Source: Bacteroidia bacterium
Lineage (GTDB): Bacteria; Bacteroidota; Bacteroidia; B-17B0; Aurantibacillaceae
Assembly: GCA_016787445.1 (NCBI GenBank)
Contig: JAEUTQ010000060.1
Location: forward strand, 1 to 64,000
DNA: 64,000 nucleotides
Reading direction: 5' to 3'
In this document: positions 35,616 to 45,000 of the stretch, in pieces
Numbering within the stretch: position 1 is the first letter of the stretch
Layout: every line of letters starts with the position of its first letter
Translations under genes and position numbers: made by a program
The notes under the pieces: generated by a model
Database searches by the model: none
What the model saw: only the letters and a program-made list of their open reading frames with translations
What the model was told of the DNA's origin: nothing

Positions 35616-37565
35616 TCAATACAAAAACTCCCATGCGGATTTGTAAAAATTATTTTTCTCGCAATACTCAATAAATGATTTATAGAAGGGGTGATTGCCC
35701 ACGGTGGCGGTATCCATAATCACCACCAGTTTTTTTCTGGCGCGGGTTAAAGCTACATTCATCCTTCGGATATCACTCAAAAAACCAATCTCAGATTCCG
35801 TATTGCTTCTTACCAGAGAAATATAAATCACATCCCTCTCCTCTCCCTGAAAACCATCAATCGTTTTAACTGAAATATGGTCGATTGGTTTTCCTTCCAT
35901 ATTTTGCTCACTCAGTTTTTCTTTGAGTAATTCAATCTGCTCTTTGTAAGGTGATATAATTCCCACCGAAATTTTTTGCGCAGGGTACGAATAAGCATAT
36001 TGCTCTAACAATAAATTTAAATGCTTGTATAATAAATCCGCTTCGCCGGTATTAAACAAACTGAGCGTCTCCGGATTTTGCACTTCATCAAAACTGCATC
36101 CCGCCGTATCAATCAACTCTACCGGCAACGACAACAAATCCGACTCTGATGTGGCATCCAATAAAGCCTCCTTTACCGTAATATCTGCTTCTAATTCGTT
36201 ATTGTAAAAATAAGCGTTGCTGAAACTCATAATGGCATTATGCATGCGGTATTGCCGCGTCAACAAACTGGATACGCCCTCCAGCTTAATACATCTGTCC
36301 AACAATGTAATGTCCAACCCTTCTTTCTTCGCTTTAATGCTTTTTACCACAGGCGGCAACTGAAAATGATCGCCGCTAAAAATAACGCGGTTACATTTTA
36401 TCAATGGAATCCACACCATGGGCTCCAAGGCCTGCGACGCTTCATCAAAAAATAAAGTCTGAAATGTTTTCTTTTGCAATCCCCTGTTAGTAGAAGTAAC
36501 AGGGGTACAACATATCACCTGCGCGCTTTCAAATAAAGAATTCACCACGTGTTCTTCCAATAAACGCGCTTCCTTAATGCAGTTCTTTGCCTCTGCATAA
36601 AATGCGGCACGCTGCGCGGCATCTTCTTTTCCGAACACACGTTTATATTTTCCGGCCATACGGAAATACTCTTCCGCATTCTTGCGCAAATTTTTTATGT
36701 CTTTGTAATATTGGTGATTTTGAACTTGTCCGTCAACCGAGGAATTAATTAATTCTTCGGATATCCTTGCCGGATGTCCCACACGCAAAACGCTTATCCC
36801 TTGCTCCAATAATTTTTCGGTAAGTAAATCTACGGCGGTGTTTGTAGGCGCACAGACTAAAACCTGTTTCTCGTTTTGTAATGTCAGGCGAATGGCTTGC
36901 ACCAAGGTGGTTGTTTTTCCTGTGCCGGGCGGACCATGTATCACCGCCACATCATGCGCCGATAAAGCATGGCGAATGGCGCGGTTTTGTGATAAATTTA
37001 AATTAGGAATGAGAATAGATTCATCCGGCTTTTCAAATGAAGGATTCATTTCACCCTGCATGATTTCGCGCAACTCGGCCAATTTACTCCCGATAGCTAT
37101 CGGGATCTTGGCATTGATAACAATATCCAATGCCTTTTGCATTTCAGTATAGCTGTTATCGTCAAACTGAATATTGATGCCTAATTTACCGTCATAAGCC
37201 CAATCGGGTAATTCCTCGCCATGCAAAATGATCAGCATTTTATTTTTTCCCGAACGCTTGATCGTACCCGTCATCTCATAGGTTTCATCCTTTTCCTTAT
37301 TGGTAAACAGAGTTACATTTTTACCGGTGCTGAACTGATGTGCTTCATCTAAATGCGTGGTGCGCTCAACTTCGATCTGTAACAAATCGCCATAACCTAA
37401 TTCCTGATTTAATATTTGAATGGGATACCAGGTGACACCATTCTTACGGCGCGTTTCAACATTCGCCTTTAAAAACTGCTCCTTATATTGAAAAAAATCC
37501 TCTTCACGTTCAATCAAAAGCAATTCCTTGAGTAATTTTAAATGCCGAATTGAGGGTGAATCCAT
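35616..37565 (-). CDS. Superfamily 1B helicase, UPF1/IGHMBP2/Dna2-like
   Basis: 649 residues. The N-terminal domain (about 1-170) resembles the beta-barrel of IGHMBP2-type helicases (YGDLLQIEVERTTH). Then come Walker A GPPGTGKTTTLVQ (about residue 216), motif Ic QVLVCAPTNTAVD, Walker B LFFDEASQALEP (DEAS rather than DEAG), motif III GDHFQLPPVV, motif IV QYRMH, motif V TIDGFQGEERDVIY and motif VI RRMNVALTRARKK. This set defines UPF1-like 5'-3' helicases acting on DNA or RNA. There is no nuclease domain. Bacterial members are widespread but poorly characterised. It converges with the 34091 gene and diverges from the MBOAT gene. Confidence 0.92.
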   Translation of the reverse strand: MDSPSIRHLKLLKELLLIEREEDFFQYKEQFLKANVETRRKNGVTWYPIQILNQELGYGDLLQIEVERTTHLDEAHQFSTGKNVTLFTNKEKDETYEMTGTIKRSGKNKMLIILHGEELPDWAYDGKLGINIQFDDNSYTEMQKALDIVINAKIPIAIGSKLAELREIMQGEMNPSFEKPDESILIPNLNLSQNRAIRHALSAHDVAVIHGPPGTGKTTTLVQAIRLTLQNEKQVLVCAPTNTAVDLLTEKLLEQGISVLRVGHPARISEELINSSVDGQVQNHQYYKDIKNLRKNAEEYFRMAGKYKRVFGKEDAAQRAAFYAEAKNCIKEARLLEEHVVNSLFESAQVICCTPVTSTNRGLQKKTFQTLFFDEASQALEPMVWIPLIKCNRVIFSGDHFQLPPVVKSIKAKKEGLDITLLDRCIKLEGVSSLLTRQYRMHNAIMSFSNAYFYNNELEADITVKEALLDATSESDLLSLPVELIDTAGCSFDEVQNPETLSLFNTGEADLLYKHLNLLLEQYAYSYPAQKISVGIISPYKEQIELLKEKLSEQNMEGKPIDHISVKTIDGFQGEERDVIYISLVRSNTESEIGFLSDIRRMNVALTRARKKLVVIMDTATVGNHPFYKSFIEYCEKNNFYKSAWEFLY

Positions 37566-37572
37566 ATATTTG
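37565..37572 (+). promoter_or_regulatory. Putative -7 element for the MBOAT gene
   Basis: TATATTTG fits TAnnTTTG and ends 14 nt before the ATG at 37587. Its first base is the first base of the divergent helicase start codon, so any promoter here would have its -33 box inside the helicase coding region. Confidence 0.35.
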
Positions 37573-37586
37573 TTTAATAGCGAGAA

Positions 37587-38993
37587 ATGATTTTTAACAC
37601 CATAGAGTTTGTTATTTTCCTTTTAGTGGTTTTTGCCCTCTATTGGTCGTTCTTTAACAAAAGTAACACTCGTCAGAATATATTACTACTTTTTGCGGGT
37701 TATTTTTTTTACGCCTGGTGGAGCTGGAAATTCCTGTTTATGTTCATTGGCACTTCTTTAATTGATTTCTACGCTGCACAAAAAATTGAAAAACATGAAG
37801 AACCCGGCAAAAGAAAATTTTTTCTCATTCTTTCCATCACCGGAAATCTGAGCGTTTTATTATTCTTTAAGTACTATAATTTTTTTGTGACTGAATTCGC
37901 GAATCTTATTGGGAGTAATCCGGACAATTTAACTCTTCAGATTATTTTACCGCTTGGCATCAGCTTCTATACATTTCAGGCGATGGCATACACTATCGAC
38001 GTGTACCGTAAAACCGCACCTGCCGAGAAAAATCTATTAACGTATTTATGCTACAGTAGCTTCTTCCCCCAAATGTTATCCGGCCCGATCGAAAGAGCGA
38101 ATCACCTGATGCCGCAGTTTAACCGCCGAAGAGAATTTAAATACACGCAAGCAGCAAAAGGATTGGAACTGATGCTCTTCGGATTTTTTAAAAAAGTGGT
38201 ATTGGCTGATAATCTGGCGGTGATTGCCGACAGAGGTTTCGCTTCTCCTGAAAATTATGGCAGCGGTGATTTAATTATCGCGACTTTATGTTTCACCTTT
38301 CAGATTTATTGCGACTTCAGCGGCTATACCGATATTGCCAGAGGTGTAGCGCGCTTATTCGGGTTTGAACTGATTAAAAACTTCAACAACCCTTACTTCG
38401 CACAAAACATCAATGAGTTTTGGAGAAGAAGACACATTTCACTCAGTACCTGGTTCAGAGATTATCTATACATTCCATTAGGAGGAAATAAGAAAAGTAA
38501 ATTAAGAACTTCCATCAATATCATTTTTGTATTTGCGATTTCAGGTTTATGGCATGGCGCTTCAAGAACTTTTTTAGCTTGGGGATTGTATCACGGAATA
38601 CTCTCTGCCTTAAATCGGTTGTTCAATTTTAAATTTGATTTGCCCAAACCCGTTAAAATTACTTTTACTTTTCTGATTGTTGCGTTAGGATTAATATTTT
38701 TCCGAGCTGTTAATATGGAAAACGCCTATGAAGTGATGGGCAAAATATTCCACAGTGAATTTTCCTTGCTGAAAATATTTCTTGGTATCAGTCGGTTGAA
38801 ATTATTTTTGTTGTTCACCGCCTTAGCCGTTGTATTTATATTGGAACGCATAAACGAAATCAATCCAGGCTATTTTCAAAACCTCTTTGCGAAAAAATTA
38901 ATTAAATATTCCGCTTACTATTACGCTGTAATTTTAATTTTGCTACTAGGCGTTTACGACAACACTCCAAATTTTATTTACTTTCAGTTTTAA
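37587..38993 (+). CDS. MBOAT-family O-acyltransferase (AlgI-like)
   Basis: 468 residues with about ten to twelve membrane helices. MBOAT marks include YFFYAWWSWKFL, PLGISFYTFQAMAYTIDVYR (interrupted by the usual QA), SFFPQMLSGPIERA, WRRRHISLSTWFRDYLYIPLGG and LWHGAS with the invariant His (about residue 319). AlgI-type proteins move acetyl or other acyl groups across the inner membrane for polysaccharide or cell-wall O-acylation. The next gene overlaps by one base (TAATG) and encodes an SGNH-like protein, the typical transfer partner. The polysaccharide target is unknown. Confidence 0.92.
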   Translation: MIFNTIEFVIFLLVVFALYWSFFNKSNTRQNILLLFAGYFFYAWWSWKFLFMFIGTSLIDFYAAQKIEKHEEPGKRKFFLILSITGNLSVLLFFKYYNFFVTEFANLIGSNPDNLTLQIILPLGISFYTFQAMAYTIDVYRKTAPAEKNLLTYLCYSSFFPQMLSGPIERANHLMPQFNRRREFKYTQAAKGLELMLFGFFKKVVLADNLAVIADRGFASPENYGSGDLIIATLCFTFQIYCDFSGYTDIARGVARLFGFELIKNFNNPYFAQNINEFWRRRHISLSTWFRDYLYIPLGGNKKSKLRTSINIIFVFAISGLWHGASRTFLAWGLYHGILSALNRLFNFKFDLPKPVKITFTFLIVALGLIFFRAVNMENAYEVMGKIFHSEFSLLKIFLGISRLKLFLLFTALAVVFILERINEINPGYFQNLFAKKLIKYSAYYYAVILILLLGVYDNTPNFIYFQF

Positions 38994-39928
38994 TGAAGCA
39001 ATTTATAAAGAAAATACTTTTGTTTAGCTTGCCGATTATCGTCGGTCTGACTATCATTTTCTTTACAAATACCGATCGTGAATTTTGTTACAATTACATT
39101 AAGGGAGATTGCGACACAAGGGGTAAATTGTTTTATAAGCGTATAGAAACTAAATCAGTCGGAGTGGATTATTTATTTGTGGGCTCTTCTAAAACCATGA
39201 ATGGCATCAACGACGGACTCATTGAAGATTCTCTCAATAAGTATAGCAAAAACAAATTGAGATTATACAATGCAGGTTATTGTCGGTTCGGGCGCAATCT
39301 GGATTTTTTGTTATGTAAGGAGTTTTCTAAAAACAATAATTTAAAAAAGATATTTGTAGAAGTGCGTGCAGATGAATCTACCACTTCGCATCCCATGTTT
39401 GCATTTTTAGCGAACAGTCGTGAAATTCTGCAAGGCATTCCTGCTTTAAACGGAAAAATAACTTCTGAAATTTACAATCACTCACTCATGAATTTAAATT
39501 ACCTCCGTTGTGAATTAAACCTGGAGAAAAAAGAAAAAAACAAATACAAGCTCGAATTACACGGCTATAACAATATTGACCGTGTCATGGAAAAAGAATT
39601 ACTCGAAGAGTTTTACAAGGAAGAATTAAATAAAAACAAAACGATTGATAAAGACGCTTTAGAATACCGCTATAGCCGTTTTTATCTTAGCCGAATAAAA
39701 AAATTATGTGATAAGAAAAACATCGAGCTTAATTTCATTTTTATGCCAAGCTTTGGTAACACTACCAAGTTGCCGGCATTTAAAGAAGAGTACGAGCAAT
39801 GGGGTAAAGTAATTGTTGGTCCCGACTCTATTTTCAATAACAAATCTTATTGGAAAGACGTGGCTCATTTTAACACAGCGGGCGCAACTGCTTTCTCCAA
39901 TTTTTTAGCTAAAGAATTAGCGCGTTAA
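38993..39928 (+). CDS. SGNH-like membrane-anchored partner of the MBOAT acyltransferase
   Basis: 311 residues. One N-terminal membrane helix (about 7-24) with the rest extracytoplasmic. LFVGSSKTMNGI (GSS, block I nucleophile Ser near residue 66) and DVAHFNTAGATAFS (D-x-x-H near residue 290, block V) give the two poles of an SGNH esterase/acyltransferase fold, and DGL/NAGY...GRN segments could be blocks II and III. By analogy with AlgX/AlgJ or PatB it would transfer the acyl group supplied by the MBOAT protein. I infer this from motif position and gene coupling, not from family recognition. Its end overlaps the GH16 gene by 12 nt (convergent). Confidence 0.75.
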   Translation: MKQFIKKILLFSLPIIVGLTIIFFTNTDREFCYNYIKGDCDTRGKLFYKRIETKSVGVDYLFVGSSKTMNGINDGLIEDSLNKYSKNKLRLYNAGYCRFGRNLDFLLCKEFSKNNNLKKIFVEVRADESTTSHPMFAFLANSREILQGIPALNGKITSEIYNHSLMNLNYLRCELNLEKKEKNKYKLELHGYNNIDRVMEKELLEEFYKEELNKNKTIDKDALEYRYSRFYLSRIKKLCDKKNIELNFIFMPSFGNTTKLPAFKEEYEQWGKVIVGPDSIFNNKSYWKDVAHFNTAGATAFSNFLAKELAR

Positions 39929-41125
39929 ATACACCTTCTCGGCTTTCTTCCCCTTGCACTCCACTTCAATTTTTAATCCTGGCTTAATACCATAAGGAAT
40001 ATCAAGCTCTCTATCAGAACCTGTTTTTTCAAAAATCACTTCTGTTCCCAATAAAAACTTCACGGTATAGGTTTCTTTTTTGGCTAAACCATTGCAATAA
40101 AGTTTAAAGGTATTTTGATCAGAGTAAACCAAAGAAACAAAAATACCATCCTTTTCGTGATCCTTCTTTTTTCCATAGAGCATTTTAGGTTTGCTCTTCG
40201 CGTCGGTATTGGCAGGAGGTGCATTCTTATCGTTGGCGTTTACTACTAAATGTGTTTCCTGCCCATCATCCTTTGTCCAAACTCTGATGTAATCAATTAC
40301 CATTGGTTCAAAACTTGTATCATCCTTTTCCGGACCGGGATGAAACGGACCGTTATCATCCGCCACTGCAACATTCGCTACTAAATTTTTTGGCTTGTCG
40401 AATTTCACTTTAGAAACAGCAATACATCTTCCGTTCATATAATAACGCACTTCATCATTCTCCCACAATCCCGAAACAATATTAAATTCCTTATCCAAAT
40501 CTCCATCCAATTTAATCCATCCGCCAAAACTTCTTTTTTGTCCGATAGGATTTCTCACCATATCACAACCCTGGCAATGGGTTTCAACGTGTGTTTGATT
40601 TTCTCTCTCCCCCTTTAATTCCATAATATCAATCTCTTCATTGGGAGTTCCGCCATACAGCCAAAATGCCGGCCACAAACCTTTATCGGAAGGTGCTTTA
40701 AATTTAATCTCGAAATAGCCCTTGTTAAATTGTCGCTTGGATTGAATCATTCCGGCTGTATACTTAAAATCGCGCTTATTTAACCCGTTAAATTTCTTGC
40801 CGCTCTTTATGGAATCATTGTCATTCATCCAGTCCACCAATTTTGCATTCACGCTTTTTTTATTCACGTTAAGATATAAGCAACCATTTTTTAATTCATG
40901 ATTTTGCATGAAATCGGTATAATACTGTTGTTCCTTATTGGAAGCGATGCTACGCGCCCAACCATACCAATGACTCCATTTATCGAGATTGATTTCCGAT
41001 TCCGAAAATTCATCCCCGTCGGTGTAATAATATTGGATAACAGTATCCGCATTAATTTGCCACAACAGTTGCGAGAACGAATGACAGGAAATAAAAATTA
41101 AACCGATAAATAATAAACGCTTCAT
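39917..41125 (-). CDS. Secreted glycoside hydrolase family 16 protein
   Basis: 402 residues. Signal peptide about 1-19 (SCHSFSQ). The GH16 domain (about 40-280) shows EFSESEINLDKWSHWYG, GMIQSKRQFNKGYFEIKFK, WPAFWLYGG and the catalytic motif EIDIMELKGE (E-x-D-x-x-E, nucleophile and acid/base near residue 168-173), with an aromatic-rich cleft and the closing DYIRVWT. The E-x-D-x-x-E spacing is that of laminarinase-type beta-1,3-glucanases; kappa-carrageenase or agarase-type specificity is not excluded. A small beta-domain (about 325-402) follows. No T9SS tail, so it is probably periplasmic or secreted otherwise. Confidence 0.9.
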   Translation of the reverse strand: MKRLLFIGLIFISCHSFSQLLWQINADTVIQYYYTDGDEFSESEINLDKWSHWYGWARSIASNKEQQYYTDFMQNHELKNGCLYLNVNKKSVNAKLVDWMNDNDSIKSGKKFNGLNKRDFKYTAGMIQSKRQFNKGYFEIKFKAPSDKGLWPAFWLYGGTPNEEIDIMELKGERENQTHVETHCQGCDMVRNPIGQKRSFGGWIKLDGDLDKEFNIVSGLWENDEVRYYMNGRCIAVSKVKFDKPKNLVANVAVADDNGPFHPGPEKDDTSFEPMVIDYIRVWTKDDGQETHLVVNANDKNAPPANTDAKSKPKMLYGKKKDHEKDGIFVSLVYSDQNTFKLYCNGLAKKETYTVKFLLGTEVIFEKTGSDRELDIPYGIKPGLKIEVECKGKKAEKVYLTR

Positions 41126-41126
41126 G

Positions 41127-42011
41127 TTATTTGTTTTGGTGAAGTTCTTGTCTTAATTGCGTAGATGTTTTTGTGCTCCCATCATGACTCCATCCGGGAG
41201 GACCAAACACATACATTAATTTATTTTTAAAGGAAGTTTGCTTTTTTAGATCATTAAAGATTTCTCTCCATTCATGAAAAACCATATTGAACGGATTATA
41301 AGTTCCGATGTTCTTAGTGAGTCCATATTTCACAGGGTCTTTATCATCTTCCGCCTGAAATGTGCCAAATAATTTATCCCATATAATTAAGAGCATTCCC
41401 ATGTTCTTATCTAAATACTGAATATTGCTCCCGTGATGAACACGATGGTGAGAAGGCGTTACAATGATGTACTCCAGAAATCCCAACTTTTTTATTGTTT
41501 GCGTATGAACTAAAATTCCGAAAATTTGCGTAGCAGCATACATGAACATGATATCAATTCCTTTAAAACCCATTAAAGCCAAGGGAATAAAATAAATGAA
41601 TCGATACAGAGGTTGAAAAACAGAAGAACGAAATCCGACTGTTAAATTAAATTCTTCACTGCTGTGATGCGTAACATGTACCGCCCAAAAAAACCGACAG
41701 TAATGATCAATTCGGTGTAACCAGTAATACGTGAAATCTTCGGCTAACAACAACACAGCCCAATACGCAATCACATTTTCAATTTCAAAAAACTTAAATT
41801 GAAAGAAATAATTGAGTACCCATAAGCAAACACCACGCAATACAATATCTAAGGTAAAGTTGAGAGCTGAAAGATAAATATTCGCCAAAACACCTTTGGT
41901 GCTATATAAATGTCTTTGCTTAAAATAGCTGTAAAGTATTTCACCACCGATAACAATGATGTATATCGGCGTGGTAATTAAAATCAAAAGGCTTTCCCTG
42001 AACTCTTGCAT
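41127..42011 (-). CDS. Sterol desaturase / fatty acid hydroxylase family membrane protein
   Basis: 294 residues, four or more membrane helices. The three His clusters of the di-iron hydroxylases are clear: HRIDH (H-x3-H, about residue 110), HVTHHS (H-x2-HH) and HRVHHG (H-x2-HH). Members introduce hydroxyl groups or double bonds into sterols, carotenoids or fatty acyl chains using O2. In Bacteroidota the substrates are usually unknown lipids. The gene lies 1 nt upstream of GH16 on the same strand, so the two are likely co-transcribed, although no joint pathway is evident. Confidence 0.9.
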   Translation of the reverse strand: MQEFRESLLILITTPIYIIVIGGEILYSYFKQRHLYSTKGVLANIYLSALNFTLDIVLRGVCLWVLNYFFQFKFFEIENVIAYWAVLLLAEDFTYYWLHRIDHYCRFFWAVHVTHHSSEEFNLTVGFRSSVFQPLYRFIYFIPLALMGFKGIDIMFMYAATQIFGILVHTQTIKKLGFLEYIIVTPSHHRVHHGSNIQYLDKNMGMLLIIWDKLFGTFQAEDDKDPVKYGLTKNIGTYNPFNMVFHEWREIFNDLKKQTSFKNKLMYVFGPPGWSHDGSTKTSTQLRQELHQNK

Positions 42012-42018
42012 ACTGGCA

Positions 42019-42026
42019 CAAAATTA
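42019..42026 (-). promoter_or_regulatory. Putative -7 element, near-leaderless, for the hydroxylase gene
   Basis: On the minus strand the sequence reads TAATTTTG, fitting TAnnTTTG and ending 7 nt before the ATG at 42011. No -33 TTG was seen at the usual spacing. Confidence 0.35.
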
Positions 42027-42073
42027 ATCATTTATGTGCTTGTAAGAATAACGTGACCTACTAATAAAAGTCA

Positions 42074-45000
42074 TTATTTATACACGGTAACATGACCGGT
42101 TTTACGATAGGCTTTCCCCGAGTCCATAGTGTACTCAAGAATGTACGCATACACATTATCATCTACCAATTTACCATTGAAGGTGCCATCCCATCCCTCT
42201 TCAAACTTATCGGATGTATAAATTTTCTGCCCCCAACTATTGTAGATACTAATGTTATATTTCTTAATACACTGAGGTAAAGTTACTATTTTGAAAACGT
42301 CATTTAATCCATCGGCATTTGGCGTGAATGTATTCGGAATAAACACAACACCCTCCGCACAACCAACAGTTACGGGCTTGCATAAGGTATCAGAACATCC
42401 TAAATTATTTCTTACGTACAAACAAGCTACGTATGTTCCGGGCTCACCGAAATACACACTTGGATCATAGGCTCCAGAATTTGTTCCATTATTAAAATAC
42501 CATTGATGAAATGTAAAACCGGAAGATAAATTTTGAAACTGAATGGCATTGAAATTATCATTTTGATTATCGATAATTGCAAAGTCTGCATTTACTTTCG
42601 ATACATTAACCACAAATGTTTTTGTATTCACACAAGAGCCTGTTGCGCCCACAACTGTATATGTTGTGTTTGAACTTGGTTTAACAGTCACAGTATTTCC
42701 TGTTGTTCCTCCCGGTAACCAAACATAATCCGTTGCCCCGACAGCGGTAAAAGTAGCACTTTGTCCTGCACAAACAGTAGTTGCGCCTCCAGGTAATATT
42801 GTAATATTTAAAGCACTTGTTACACTTACTTGTTGAACTGCGGTTGATGTACATGAACCACTACCGGCCAATAAGGTATAAGTTGTCGTTACATTAGGAG
42901 ATACTAAAATTGAATTGGCATTAATGTTACCAGGCATCCATGTATAAGATGTAGAACCATTTCCTGTTAAAGAAACTGAAGAGCCGCTACACACTAATGG
43001 AATTCCGGAAGTTGTAATATTAATGGCTGGTGCTGTAATAGTGTAAATTGTTATCACTCCACTTGAAAAACACCCACCTGTATTAGATACTACAGTATAA
43101 TCTGTGTTGGTTAATGGCGTAACCGCTACTGTTGTTGAATTTACATTCATTGGAAGCCAAGTGTATGTTAGGGCAATACCATTTGCCGTTAATATTGTTG
43201 TTTCACCCGGACAAACAGAAGCGGATGAAGCGGTGATATTAATTGTTCCTGTTGCAGAAACAGTGATTGAAACGGTAGTGATAGCAGTGCATCCAAAAGC
43301 GTCGGTGCCGGTTAAAGTATAATCGGTATTGGCAACCGGACCAACAACTAACGACGAAGCAGAAATAGAACCCGGTAACCAGGTATAGGTATTTGCTCCA
43401 CCTGCAGTAAGTGTGGTTGTTTGTCCCGCACAAATAGATGTAACACCACTCACCGTCAATGTAGGAGGGCTGTTAACCGTTACAGTTGCAAAACCTGAAG
43501 CGCTGCAACTTCCTGCATTTCCTGCTACAGAATATGTTGTAGTTGTTGCAGGATTAACAATTATACTAGAGGTTGTAGCACCTGTACTCCAAGTGTATGT
43601 TGTAGCCGGACTTGTAGCAGTTAACGTAGCGCTTCCGCCCGAACAAATGGTTGGTTGATTAATACTGATAGATACTGAAGAACCCACATCAATCGTTGCC
43701 GTTGCAATAGCTGTACATGAACCATTGGCACCAATTACTGTATAGACTGTAGTAGCTGCAGGATTATCTGTAAAAGAACTTCCTGTTGTTCCGGAAGGTA
43801 ACCATGTGTAAGTTGTAGCGCCATTTGCTGTTAAGGTGGCTGTTTGTCCGGCACAAACTGTGGCATTAGTAACTGATAATGTAGCAGTGTTGTTGACCGT
43901 TATACTGGTTGTTGCGATCGCAGAACATCCATTTGCATCGGAACCGGTTACGGTGTAGTCCTGACTGGCAGCAGGATTTACGTTAACGGTTTGTCCGATT
44001 AAGCTGCCTGGCATCCATGTATAGGTCGTTGCTCCTGCAGCACTCAATTGAACTTGTTGTCCCGAACAAATAACTGCATTGGAAGTTGTGGCTGTAACTA
44101 CCGGAAGAGGATTAACAACAACCGTTGCAACTGCCGATCCTGTACAGGCTCCACTTCCGCCAATAACAGTATAAGATGTAGTGGTTATTGGATTAGGTGT
44201 AATACTTGAGGATACTTGAGCTGTACTCCATGTATAAGTTGAAGCTCCACTAGCTGTAATGGTTGCAGTACTTCCATTACAAATTGTAGCTGATGTAGCA
44301 CTCACAGTTAAGCTCGGCACAACATTCACAGACACTGTTGTAGAGTTAGTACAATTTCCGTTACTGCCTGTCACCGTATAAATTGTTGTTGCTGCCGGAG
44401 AAACTGCTATTGAGTTAGTCGTTGGTCCGGTGTTCCAAGTATAACTTGTAGCACCGCCTGCAGTAATGGTTGCTGATTGGCCGGTACAAATAGTTGATGA
44501 ATTTGCTGTTACTGTAGGAGAAGGAGAAATTGTGACTGTTGATGTTTGACTTGCATTACAAGCACCGTTGTTTCCTGTAATTGTATACACAGTGGTTGAT
44601 GCCGGATTTACAACGATGGATGATGTATTCGCTCCTGTGCTCCATGTATAATTTGTTACGCCATTCGCAGTTAATGTAGCGTTTGCTCCGCTACAAATGG
44701 AAGGAGAATTAACAGTGATTGTTGGTGAAGGTAAAACGGAAACTGTAGCGGTTATGGATACCGTACAACTTGCAATGGTTCCTGTAACCGTATAAACTGT
44801 TGTTGCTGCCGGACTAGTCACAATTGAGTTTGAAACAGCAGCGGTACTCCATGTATAGGTGGTTGCGCCACTCGCTGTTAAGGTAGCAGATTGAGCAGCA
44901 CAAATAGAAGGGCTGTTGACCGTTAGTGTAGGTCCTGTAATAACAGTTATCACAGAAGGCACACGATAGGTTCCTCCCTGACAATAGCCTGCGTAAAGTG

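Noticed and set aside
36838-37152. Plus-strand frame of 104 codons opposite the helicase
   Set aside because: Antisense to the Walker A region; no independent support.
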